Assembly: GCA_002239065.1 (NCBI GenBank)
Contig: MPNO01000053.1
Location: 1-34,054, forward strand
DNA from: Defluviicoccus sp. bin129
GTDB taxonomy: Bacteria > Pseudomonadota > Alphaproteobacteria > MPNO01
Direction of reading: 5' to 3'
DNA: 34,054 nt
Shown piece by piece: positions 6,645 through 14,422 of the stretch. The position numbers and the translations under genes are program-made. The notes under the pieces were generated by a model that did not search any database, was not told the DNA's origin, and worked only from the letters and a program-made list of their open reading frames with translations. The stretch's first letter is position 1, and each line of letters begins with the position of its first letter.

Positions 6645-6803
6645 GTGGTCTGGACCCTCACCCACCACCCGCCGGGCGACAGGCCCTCCAGGGACTACCG
6701 CGTCCAGGGCGACTCGCTCGACGCCGCAATCGCCAAGCTCGCCCGGGCGCTTCGCGTGCCCGAATGGACCATCCGCCGCCCCACCGAGGAGATCCCCGCA
6801 TGA
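6645..6803 (+). CDS. Small hypothetical protein between MoxR and the DUF3150-like gene (52 aa)
   Basis: GTG start 11 bp after the MoxR stop with AAAGGA just upstream. The product ends in a helical patch (SLDAAIAKLARALRVPEWTI) and overlaps the next ATG by four bases (ATGA at 6800-6803), which strongly suggests coupled translation. No domain recognised. Confidence 0.7.
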   Translation: MVWTLTHHPPGDRPSRDYRVQGDSLDAAIAKLARALRVPEWTIRRPTEEIPA

Positions 6804-7699
6804 ACCTCACCGACGACGCGATGCTGGTCGACCTCCGGATCACCGCCTGGTCCGGCCGCCGCTACGACCGCCAGGCGAGCGACCACGTCGCCGCCAGCCA
6901 CGACGCCGCCAGCTCCGCCGGCCGCTACAACAAGCTGCTGCTGCCCAAGGCCGCTTTCGCGGCGCTCACCGCCACCATCAGCGACGCTCGCAAGACCCAC
7001 TACGCCCAGACCCTTCCCTGGGACGACAAGGGCGCGCGGCTGCTCACCGTCGCCAACTACGACCACTACGTCCGGCTCTTCCACGGGGTCCGCGAGCGCA
7101 TGGTCCGCGAGCGCACCCGCTTCATCGAGGATTACGACAGCAATGTCGACGAGGCGCGCCTCAACCTCGGCAAGCTCTTCCGCGTCGAGGACTACCCCTC
7201 CAAGGAGGCCCTGATCGGCAAGTTCTCGGTGCGCTACCGCATCACGCCGGTCCCGGACGCCGACCACTTCATGGCGCGCCTCGCCTCGGACGACACCGAG
7301 CGGGTCAAGCGCGATATCGAGGCGCACAACGCGGAACGCCTGGGCGAGGCCATCACCGACCTCTACCGCCGCCTCGCCGAGGCCGTCGACCGGGTCTCCG
7401 AGCGCCTGCGCGAGGACGACGAGGGCAAGCCGCTCGTCTTCCGCGACTCGATGATCGAGAACATCCGCGAGCTCGTCGATATCGTGCCGCGCCTCAACAT
7501 CTTCGACGATCACGGGCTCGCCGCCCTCTGCGACCAGGTGAAGCGCAAGATCGCCAGCGCCGATCCGGCCGCGCTCCGCCCGTCGCCCGGCTTCGATCCC
7601 GCCCTTCGCCAGCAGGTCAAGCGCGACGCAGACGATCTCGCCCAGCAGTTCGCGGGCTATTTCGGCTCCTTCCCACAGCCTGAGAGGGAGGTGGCCTGA
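6800..7699 (+). CDS. DUF3150-like protein (299 aa)
   Basis: The N-terminal LVDLRITAWSGRRYDRQAS resembles the opening of DUF3150-type proteins, which often lie between MoxR ATPases and VWA proteins in phages and islands. The rest is mostly charged helices with probable coiled coil between residues 160 and 220, and no catalytic motif that I recognise. Start overlaps the previous stop (ATGA) and its stop overlaps the next start (TGATG), so stoichiometric synthesis with MoxR and VWA partners is likely. The family name is recalled, not searched; function is unknown. Confidence 0.7.
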   Translation: MNLTDDAMLVDLRITAWSGRRYDRQASDHVAASHDAASSAGRYNKLLLPKAAFAALTATISDARKTHYAQTLPWDDKGARLLTVANYDHYVRLFHGVRERMVRERTRFIEDYDSNVDEARLNLGKLFRVEDYPSKEALIGKFSVRYRITPVPDADHFMARLASDDTERVKRDIEAHNAERLGEAITDLYRRLAEAVDRVSERLREDDEGKPLVFRDSMIENIRELVDIVPRLNIFDDHGLAALCDQVKRKIASADPAALRPSPGFDPALRQQVKRDADDLAQQFAGYFGSFPQPEREVA

Positions 7700-9063
7700 T
7701 GCGCACCCGCGCCGACCGCGAATCCGCCGCCCGGATCAGCGACTGCGTCCTCGCCCTGCTGAACGACCAGCCCTTCTTCGGCAGCCTGGCGCTCCGCCTC
7801 CCGATCCGTCCCGACCGTTCGCGGCAGACGCTCGCGAGCGACGGCAAGGAGATCCGCTACTCACCGGACTGGGTCGCAACCACCGACGCCCACCTCATCA
7901 AGACCGCGATCGGCCGCGTCGTGCTCGCCTGCGCGCTGAAACACCACACCCGGCGCGGCGACCGCGACCCGGAGCGCTGGCAGCGCGCCTCCCAGCTCGT
8001 CACCCACCACCTGCTGAAGGACGCCGGGTTTCAGCTGCCGCCCGACGCCGAGGCGTGGGCCGACCTCAGCGCCGAGGAAGCCTACGACCGCCTGCCCGAA
8101 CCGGACCCAGACGACGAAGCGCAGCCCCCGCCGTCTCCTTCCGGCTCGCCTCCGCCACCCCCCGCCGGCGCCGGCGACGGAAGCGACGATCGCGACGGCA
8201 CACCCTCGCCGACCCCCAACACCCCCGGCGATCCCCACACCCCATCCAACGATGCGCCCGGCGGCGATCCCGACACCGACACCGAGACCGACACCGACCC
8301 CGGAGAGAGCCCCAGCAGCGACCCATCGGGCACCGGCGAGATCATGGACGCCGCGCCGGGCGCGGACACCTCCGGGAATGCCGACGCCCCCGACTTCACA
8401 CAGGAGGAACAGGACTGGGACGAGGCCATGCACCAGGCCCTCAACCTGGCCCGCGCACAGGGCAACGCCCCCGGCGCCGTCAAGGAGACGATCGACGCCG
8501 CCCACCGCAGCACCCTCGACTGGCGCTCGCTGCTGCGCCGCTACATGACCGACAGCGCGGCGCGCGATTACAGCTGGTCCGCTCCAAACCGCCGCTTCAT
8601 CGATTCCGGGCTCTATCTGCCGTCGATCCGATCCGAGGGCATGGACGCCATCGCGATCATCATCGACAGCTCGGGCTCCGTCGACCGCGACATGCTCGCG
8701 GCCTTCTGGTCGGAGATCCGCAACGTCGCGGCCGAGATCGAACCCGAACGCGTCATCGTCCTCCAGGTCGACGCCGCGCTGCAGGACGAGCAGCACTACC
8801 ACCCCCACGAACTGCCGCTCCGGATCGACGTCAAAGGCCGCTACGGCACCGATTTCCGGCCGGGCTTCACGCGGCTCGCCGAGCAGCACATCCGGCCCGC
8901 GGTCTGCCTCTATTTCACCGACATGGATTGCAGCGACTACCCCGACACCCGACCCGATTTTCCCGTCGTCTGGGTCAATTACGGCCCCAGGCCGTCCGAG
9001 AGGAACCGCGAACCCTGGGGCGAGCGCATCGACATCCCCACCCCACGCACCCGCAACACCTAG
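7699..9063 (+). CDS. VWA-domain protein with DUF2201-like (metallopeptidase-like) N-terminus
   Basis: 454 residues. Residues 60-112 follow the DUF2201 N-terminal pattern (LACALKHHTRRGDRDPERW then LVTHHLLKDAGF), but the zinc-binding HExxH expected in active members is not present. Residues 134-215 are a Pro/Asp-rich disordered linker (including DTDTETDTD). The C-terminal VWA domain has a complete MIDAS set: DSSGS at 323-327, Thr384 in YGTDF and Asp408 in FTDMD. It is therefore a metal-dependent protein-binding partner for the MoxR ATPase encoded upstream rather than a protease. The start overlaps the previous stop by one base. Confidence 0.88.
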   Translation: MRTRADRESAARISDCVLALLNDQPFFGSLALRLPIRPDRSRQTLASDGKEIRYSPDWVATTDAHLIKTAIGRVVLACALKHHTRRGDRDPERWQRASQLVTHHLLKDAGFQLPPDAEAWADLSAEEAYDRLPEPDPDDEAQPPPSPSGSPPPPPAGAGDGSDDRDGTPSPTPNTPGDPHTPSNDAPGGDPDTDTETDTDPGESPSSDPSGTGEIMDAAPGADTSGNADAPDFTQEEQDWDEAMHQALNLARAQGNAPGAVKETIDAAHRSTLDWRSLLRRYMTDSAARDYSWSAPNRRFIDSGLYLPSIRSEGMDAIAIIIDSSGSVDRDMLAAFWSEIRNVAAEIEPERVIVLQVDAALQDEQHYHPHELPLRIDVKGRYGTDFRPGFTRLAEQHIRPAVCLYFTDMDCSDYPDTRPDFPVVWVNYGPRPSERNREPWGERIDIPTPRTRNT

Positions 9064-9076
9064 ACGGAGCGCCACC

Positions 9077-9721
9077 ATGCCGCAGATCATCGAAACCGTC
9101 GTCTACCCGATCGGCGAACTTTGTGACTCCGCCAAGCACGCCGCCCGGGCCTGGTACCGCCAGCACTGCATGGACCATGCCTGGTACGACTTCGTCTACG
9201 AGGACTTCAAGACCATCTGCAGCATTCTCGGCATTGCGCTGCGCACCAGCCCCGCACGGCTCGTGGGCGGCGCCACCCGCGACCTACCGCACATCTATTT
9301 CCGGGGCTTCTGGTCGCAAGGCGACGGCGCATGTTTCGAGGGCACCTACTCCTACGCCCGGGGCGCGGCGGCCTCCATCCGGATCCATGCCCCGCTCGAC
9401 ACCCGGCTGCACGCCATCGCAGACAGCCTCCAGGCGGTCCAGCGCCGCAACTTTTACCAGTGCCACGCCCGGATCGAACATCGCGACCGCTACTACCACG
9501 AATACAGCATGGCGATCTCGGCCGAGCGCGACAGCGCCACCTGGCAGCCCATGACGGCCGACGCCGAGGACACCATCGCCGAAGCCCTCCGCGATCTCGC
9601 CCGCTGGCTCTACCGCCAGCTCGAGAGCGAATACTGGCACCAGACCTCCGACGAGGCGGTCGACGAAATGCTCGCGATGAACGACCACACCTTCACCGCC
9701 GACGGCGAGCGTTTCGGCTGA
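9077..9721 (+). CDS. Conserved island/phage accessory protein (214 aa)
   Basis: CGGAG precedes the ATG by 8 nt, and the gene starts 13 bp after the VWA gene. Distinctive segments are YFRGFWSQGDGACFEGTYSY (residues 74-93) and TSDEAVDEMLAMNDHTFTADG near the end. I recall similar proteins in phage and plasmid genomes, sometimes labelled as toxin-antitoxin antitoxins, but I see no toxin next to it and no DNA-binding motif, so that label should not be trusted. Soluble, function unknown. Confidence 0.8.
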   Translation: MPQIIETVVYPIGELCDSAKHAARAWYRQHCMDHAWYDFVYEDFKTICSILGIALRTSPARLVGGATRDLPHIYFRGFWSQGDGACFEGTYSYARGAAASIRIHAPLDTRLHAIADSLQAVQRRNFYQCHARIEHRDRYYHEYSMAISAERDSATWQPMTADAEDTIAEALRDLARWLYRQLESEYWHQTSDEAVDEMLAMNDHTFTADGERFG

Positions 9722-9804
9722 ACCGGCCCCAACGCAGCCCCCTGACCGTTCCATTCCCACCACGGCTTCTTCACAAGCCCGGCTCGACAACATAGGATAC
9801 CGAC

Positions 9805-10167
9805 ATGGCACAAGGCACGGTTGTCTTCGATACCAACGCCGCGATCGAGGAACTTTCCGACGCTGGCATCCCACGCGAGCACGCCGTCGCGCAAGTCCGC
9901 CTGACCACAAGGCTGATCCAGGAAAACTTCGCCACCAGCACCGACTTCGAGCACCTCGAGCTCTCGGTCAGCAAGCAGATCGCCGAGCTGCGCACCGAGA
10001 TCGCCGAGGTGCGCACCGAGATCGCCGAGCTCGAAACCAGGATGACCCGCAAGCTCGACGAACTCAGGAACCAGCTTTCCGACAGGGCCTTCGACACCCT
10101 CAAATGGACCGCCGGGATGCAGGTCGGCACTATTGTCGCGATCATAGCCGCGATCAAACTGCTCTAG
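9805..10167 (+). CDS. Coiled-coil membrane-anchored protein, DUF1640-like (120 aa)
   Basis: It starts VVFDTNAAIEELSDAGIP, as in DUF1640 (CCDC90-type) proteins, followed by a heptad coiled coil (residues 50-90) built from near-repeats of LRTEIAEV, and ends in one membrane segment (VGTIVAIIAAIKLL). Proteins of this type oligomerise through the coiled coil. It follows the MoxR-VWA run by 84 bp and converges with the MORN gene. Role in the island is unknown. Confidence 0.8.
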   Translation: MAQGTVVFDTNAAIEELSDAGIPREHAVAQVRLTTRLIQENFATSTDFEHLELSVSKQIAELRTEIAEVRTEIAELETRMTRKLDELRNQLSDRAFDTLKWTAGMQVGTIVAIIAAIKLL

Positions 10168-10258
10168 ACTCGCCCCCTCTACCCCTCACTGCGCTTCGGC
10201 CGCCGACGGCTCCAGCCGTCATTTGCTTTCCCGAATTCCCAGCGGACCGCCATGACCC

Positions 10259-10898
10259 CTACGTGTCCGGGACGAACCTGTCCCCGGACATGCGCCCACG
10301 CACCGACCTTCCGTCAGGCAGCGTCGCCACGACCGCCCCAATCAGCTGCCCGCGCTCGAACCGCCCCTCGAACCGCGTGCCCTCGACCGTGAGCGCTCCC
10401 CTGCCGTGGGGGCGCCCGGCCGCGTATTCACCAAAATACTCCCTGCCGTCGCCGAAACGACGATATCCGTAACCGTGTTCCTTGTCCGCGCCACTCGCCC
10501 TCGTAACGCGAGACACCCCCCTGCGTCGTCATCACCCCGTACCCCTCGCGCCGGCCGTTCCGATACTCCCCCTCGTAGCGGTTTCCCGACGGCTCGGTGA
10601 ACATCCCGCGCCCGTGCGGCCGGTCCCCCGCCCAGGTGCCCGAGTAACGCCGACCGTCAGCGAAGACCATCGTGCCCCGCCCCTCGCGCAGCCCCCTCGT
10701 GAACGATCCTTCGTACCGGTCGCCGTTTCCGAACGCGATAATTCCCGGTCCCTCAAGCTTCCCCTCGACGAAGCAGCCCGTATGCGTTTGCCCCCGGATC
10801 TCACGCGACGTCGTCTCGCATGCGTTAGCGACCGGACCGCCCCCCACCAACCCAACCGCCAGTGCAAGAATTCCCGTGGACCTCCAGATTCTCTTCAT
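10259..10898 (-). pseudogene. MORN-repeat secreted protein gene with a frameshift
   Basis: ATG 10898 with GGGAGA upstream encodes a signal peptide (ILALAVGLVGGGPVANA) and then MORN repeats: GDRYEGSFTRGLREGRG, GRRYSGTWAGDRPHGRG, GNRYEGEYRNGRREGYG, SRYEGEWRG. At about 10487-10494 the frame is lost; the next frame resumes with DKEHGYGYRRFGDGREY and two further repeats before the stop at 10259. One missing base in a GC run explains it (expected EWRGDKEHGYG). MORN repeats bind lipids or form rigid hairpin rods. It is either a real single-base deletion or a sequencing error. It is transcribed away from the PAPS-reductase gene across a 70-bp divergent spacer. Confidence 0.8.
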
Positions 10899-10968
10899 CA
10901 CCGTCTCCCTTCGCCGCCGGTACAAGTGCAGCACGGCACCACCTTCCCGCACAACTCCGGAGATCCCG

Positions 10969-11856
10969 ATGATCCCCCAACAACGGCCTCCGCCCAATCC
11001 GCTCATCACCCGGCGCACCGCACCCACGATCCCGCGTCCGCCGCGCCGGCGCGCGTCCTCACTCACCATCCCCGGCCGCTGCCGCGAGCTCATCGACTGC
11101 GGCGCCCTCCTGGCGATAAATCATTCAGGAGGCAAGGACAGTCAGGCCATGACGATCCTGCTGGCGCGGCACCTCCCCGTCGACCAGCTCGTCGCCGTCC
11201 ACGCCCCGCTCGCCGAAGCCGAATGGCCCGGTACGATGGAGCACATTGAGGCGACCCTGCCCGCCGGCATCCCCCTCATCCTGGCGCCCATCGCCTCCGG
11301 AGAAACCCTGCTTCAGCGCATCGAACGCCGCGGCCGGTTTCCGGACCGGAGACGCCGCTACTGCACCTCGGATTTCAAGAGAACGCCGATCGAACGGGAA
11401 CTCAGGCGCTACCTCAAGGCCAACCCGCAATTCCGCGGCCGCATCGTCAACGCCATGGGCATTCGCCGCGATGAAAGCGCCGATCGGGCCCGCCGCCCGC
11501 CCTGGCAGTTCAACCACCGCAACTCCAGGGCGGGCCGCGCCTGGTATGACTGGCTTCCCATATTCGACCTCGACGAAGCGCAGGTCTTCGACACCATCCG
11601 CGCCGCCGGCCAGACCCCGCACCCCGTCTACGGGCTTGGCCTCGGCCGCTGCAGTTGCTCCTTCTGCATCTTCGGCTCCCGCTCCGATCTCACCACCGCG
11701 GCCCGCCTGCGCCCCGATGTTTACGCGCGCTACGTCCGTCTCGAACGCAGACTCGGGCACACCCTCTCCCCCTCCCGAAAAACCCTTCCCGAAATCACCG
11801 GAATCGAACCCGATCGCGCATCCCATCCCGACTCCGCCTCCGACACCATCGAATAA
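10969..11856 (+). CDS. Phosphoadenosine phosphosulfate (PAPS) reductase family protein
   Basis: 295 residues; ATG 10969 follows CCGGAG. The PP-loop SGGKDS lies at 53-58 and binds the adenylate nucleotide. RYCTSDFKR (131-139) and the cluster GRCSCSFC (227-234) supply cysteines in positions typical of island-encoded PAPS-reductase-like proteins rather than of assimilatory CysH. Members in mobile DNA include IbrA-type regulators and DNA sulfur-modification proteins (DndC-like). Here it is followed by a large ParB-like gene, the IbrA-IbrB order. An N-terminal 38-residue Pro/Arg-rich stretch has no counterpart I know. Sulfur assimilation is unlikely as its role. Confidence 0.85.
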   Translation: MIPQQRPPPNPLITRRTAPTIPRPPRRRASSLTIPGRCRELIDCGALLAINHSGGKDSQAMTILLARHLPVDQLVAVHAPLAEAEWPGTMEHIEATLPAGIPLILAPIASGETLLQRIERRGRFPDRRRRYCTSDFKRTPIERELRRYLKANPQFRGRIVNAMGIRRDESADRARRPPWQFNHRNSRAGRAWYDWLPIFDLDEAQVFDTIRAAGQTPHPVYGLGLGRCSCSFCIFGSRSDLTTAARLRPDVYARYVRLERRLGHTLSPSRKTLPEITGIEPDRASHPDSASDTIE

Positions 11857-11995
11857 GAATCGCGGAGCTCCTCAACCAACCCACACACACCACTCAGCAC
11901 CCGCTCCAAACAAAGGAAGGCCGGCGTCCTTCGGATAGACGCGGCGGGCACGGAGACGCCCGTCGCCGCTCATCCCCATCCGCAAGGAGACGCCC

Positions 11996-14344
11996 ATGCG
12001 CCCCGCCGACAGCCAGCGCCCCACCGACGTCCTGCTCATCGCCCTTCACAAGCTCTCGCTCTCCGACGAGAACGTGCGCAAGACCGATCCCGGCCTCCAC
12101 GCCGCCGCCGAGCTCAAGGCCTCGATCGCCTCCCTCGGCGTCCTCTCCAACCTCGTCGTCCAGGCGGTCGACGACACCTCCGATCTCTACGCCGTCGTCG
12201 CCGGCGGCCGCCGCTACAAGGCCCTCGTCGATCTCGCCGAGGAAGGCCAGGTCCCGCCCGACATGCCGGTGCCCTGCCGCGTCGTCCCCGCCAACGCCTC
12301 GCCATCGGAGATCTCCCTCGCGGAGAATGTGGTCCGCACGGCCATGCACCCAGCCGACCAGGTCGAAGCCTTCGCCACCCTCGCCGGCGACGGCGCGACC
12401 GTTGCCTCCATCGCGGCCCGCTTCGGCGTCGCCGAACGCACCGTCGAGCAGCGCCTCCGGCTCGGCAACGTCGTGCCCGAGCTGCTCACCGCCTACCGGC
12501 AGGACGAGATCGACCTCGAATGCCTCAAGGCCTTCGCCGTCACCGCCGATCCGGCGCGCCAGCTCGCCGCCTGGGAACAGGTCTCGGAGCAGGGCTACCG
12601 GCCCAGCGCCTGGCAGATCAAGCGCCTGCTCACCGAGACGCGGGTGCCCGGCAACACCGCCATCGCCCGCTTCGTCGGCCCCGACGCCTACGAGGCCGCA
12701 GGCGGCGCGCTCGACCGCGACCTGTTCGCCGCCGAGCACGATTCCTGCGTCTGGTTCGAAGATCCGCGCCTCCTCGACAAGCTCGCCCAGAAACAGCTCC
12801 AGGACATTGCCCTGCCCCTCGCCAGGGAGTGGAAATGGGCCGAGGCCCGTCTGGAGGTGGACTGGAACACCACCGCCCGCTACGGCCGCGTCCACCCCGT
12901 TCCGGCCCAGCCCACCCCCGAGGAAGCCGCCGAACGGGACAAGCTCCTCACCCGCCAGGACGAGCTCGGCAACATCGACGACGAGGACTGGACCGAGGAC
13001 CTCGTCGTCGAGGCCGAGGACCTCGACCGCCGCCTCCACGAGCTCCAGGAACAGGTCGACGCCCGAGCCGCCTACGCCGATTCCGACAAGGCGATATCCG
13101 GCTGCATCGTCACCGTGGCCCAGGACGGAACCGCGCAGATCATCGCCGGCCTGGTGCGGCCCGATGACATCCCCGCCGACACCGCCGCCTCGGACGCCTC
13201 CGGCAACGGCGACACGACGGCTTCCTCCGAACACCGCAACACTGTGGCCCTCCCGCGGCTCAACACCCCCGAACGCTCCGCCGATCCGGCCGCCGAGGCC
13301 CGCAAGCAAGCCGGCATCGGCATCGGTCTCGCCGACGACATGCGGGCCATCCGCACCACGATCGTCAAGGCCCGCCTCTCCAAGGACTTCGGGGCCGCCT
13401 TCGACCTCTTCGTCTTCCAGGCCGCGCGGTCCGTCTTCACCCCCGGCTACCACTCCTCCGCGCTCGAAATCGCGATCCGCGAGACCCCCGACCGCCCCCA
13501 CCTCCGCGCGAACGACGACACCTTCGCCGTCCACAGCCCGGCCGAAGCGGATCTGGCGGACCGCTCCCATCTGAGCCTCGATTGGCTCACCGTCGACGAC
13601 GACCACCAAGCCTTCGCCCTCTTCCGCGTACTCCCGGACGACGCCAAGCAGGACCTGTTCGCGGCCTGCGTCGCCCGTACCGTCAAGGGGCAGCTCGCCT
13701 TCGAGCACGCCGCCCGCCCCGAGCTCGAAGCGACCGTGGCCCGCCTCGACATCGACTTCGCCGCCGAAGCGCGTCCCAGCGAGGACATGTTCTGGTCCCG
13801 CATCAAGAAGTCGCAGGTGCTCGACATCGCCCGCGCCACCCTCGGCAACGAATGGGCGGCATCGCACGCCAAGGACAAGAAGGCCGTCCTCGCCCAGGCC
13901 ATGCACCGCGCCTTCGCCGCCGGGGACGACATCCCCGCGAGCATCTCGCCCGAGCGTCGCGCCGCCGCGCTCGCCTGGACGATGCCTGGCTTCGCAGCCT
14001 TCGACACCGGACCGGTCACCGACGATCCCGACACCACGGACCCCGCACCCGACGAAGATCCCGCCACCGCCGCGCCCGCCGAAGTCGACACCCACGACCC
14101 TGCGCCTGCCGACACCGAGCACGACCCCGGCAAGCCCGCCAACGGCCAGTTCGTCGTCCATCCGGATCCCGCAACCCCCAAGGACGACGCCGCGCCCTCC
14201 GTCTCCGACGCTATCGACGCGATGAACGCGATCCCGACCGCCGACGGCGGCCCGCGCGTCATCGTCAACCACGTCGATGCCGTCAACGGCCACCCCGCCG
14301 GCGACGAGGCGTTCGACATCCCCGAGTTCCTCCGCCGCACCTGA
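11996..14344 (+). CDS. Large ParB/RepB/Spo0J-like protein (782 aa)
   Basis: AAGGAG precedes the ATG. Residues 15-115 form a ParB N-terminal domain: VVAGGRRYKAL at 67-77 (box I, the nucleotide site) and SLAENVVRTAMHP at 107-119 (box II). A helix-turn-helix lies at 133-156 (DGATVASIAARFGVAERTVEQ region). The next 500 residues exceed chromosomal ParB (about 300 aa) and include coiled, acidic and Ala/Pro-rich parts. No ParA gene is next to it, so partition alone is doubtful; such island ParB-like proteins may be regulators or CTP/ATP-using DNA-loading factors. Proximity to the PAPS-reductase gene suggests an IbrB-like partner role (inference). Confidence 0.88.
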   Translation: MRPADSQRPTDVLLIALHKLSLSDENVRKTDPGLHAAAELKASIASLGVLSNLVVQAVDDTSDLYAVVAGGRRYKALVDLAEEGQVPPDMPVPCRVVPANASPSEISLAENVVRTAMHPADQVEAFATLAGDGATVASIAARFGVAERTVEQRLRLGNVVPELLTAYRQDEIDLECLKAFAVTADPARQLAAWEQVSEQGYRPSAWQIKRLLTETRVPGNTAIARFVGPDAYEAAGGALDRDLFAAEHDSCVWFEDPRLLDKLAQKQLQDIALPLAREWKWAEARLEVDWNTTARYGRVHPVPAQPTPEEAAERDKLLTRQDELGNIDDEDWTEDLVVEAEDLDRRLHELQEQVDARAAYADSDKAISGCIVTVAQDGTAQIIAGLVRPDDIPADTAASDASGNGDTTASSEHRNTVALPRLNTPERSADPAAEARKQAGIGIGLADDMRAIRTTIVKARLSKDFGAAFDLFVFQAARSVFTPGYHSSALEIAIRETPDRPHLRANDDTFAVHSPAEADLADRSHLSLDWLTVDDDHQAFALFRVLPDDAKQDLFAACVARTVKGQLAFEHAARPELEATVARLDIDFAAEARPSEDMFWSRIKKSQVLDIARATLGNEWAASHAKDKKAVLAQAMHRAFAAGDDIPASISPERRAAALAWTMPGFAAFDTGPVTDDPDTTDPAPDEDPATAAPAEVDTHDPAPADTEHDPGKPANGQFVVHPDPATPKDDAAPSVSDAIDAMNAIPTADGGPRVIVNHVDAVNGHPAGDEAFDIPEFLRRT

Positions 14345-14422
14345 TCCCACGGCGACCCCGCGCGCCCCGCGGCGACCCCGTCGCGAGGCGCGCCCTTCTA
14401 TCCGCATCACCGGGAGACCCCG

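Noticed and set aside
8102..8345. Asp/Thr/Pro repeats in the VWA gene as a separate repeat element
   Set aside because: They are in frame and act as a disordered linker between two recognisable domains.
9077..9721. Labelling this protein as a toxin-antitoxin antitoxin
   Set aside because: No partner toxin gene adjacent and no DNA-binding motif; the label seems to be a carried-over annotation.
11655..13574. 639-codon plus-strand frame rich in Ser/Pro/Arg
   Set aside because: Out-of-frame shadow of the PAPS-reductase and ParB-like genes; composition typical of a frame-shifted high-GC gene.
11996..14344. ParB-like gene taken as evidence for a plasmid replicon
   Set aside because: No ParA gene, no replication initiator and no iterons are visible nearby; island-borne ParB-like proteins are common.
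14345..14422. Short repeat CGGCGACCCCG twice, 20 bp apart, before the GHKL gene
   Set aside because: Too short and GC-rich to call an operator or iteron without more copies.
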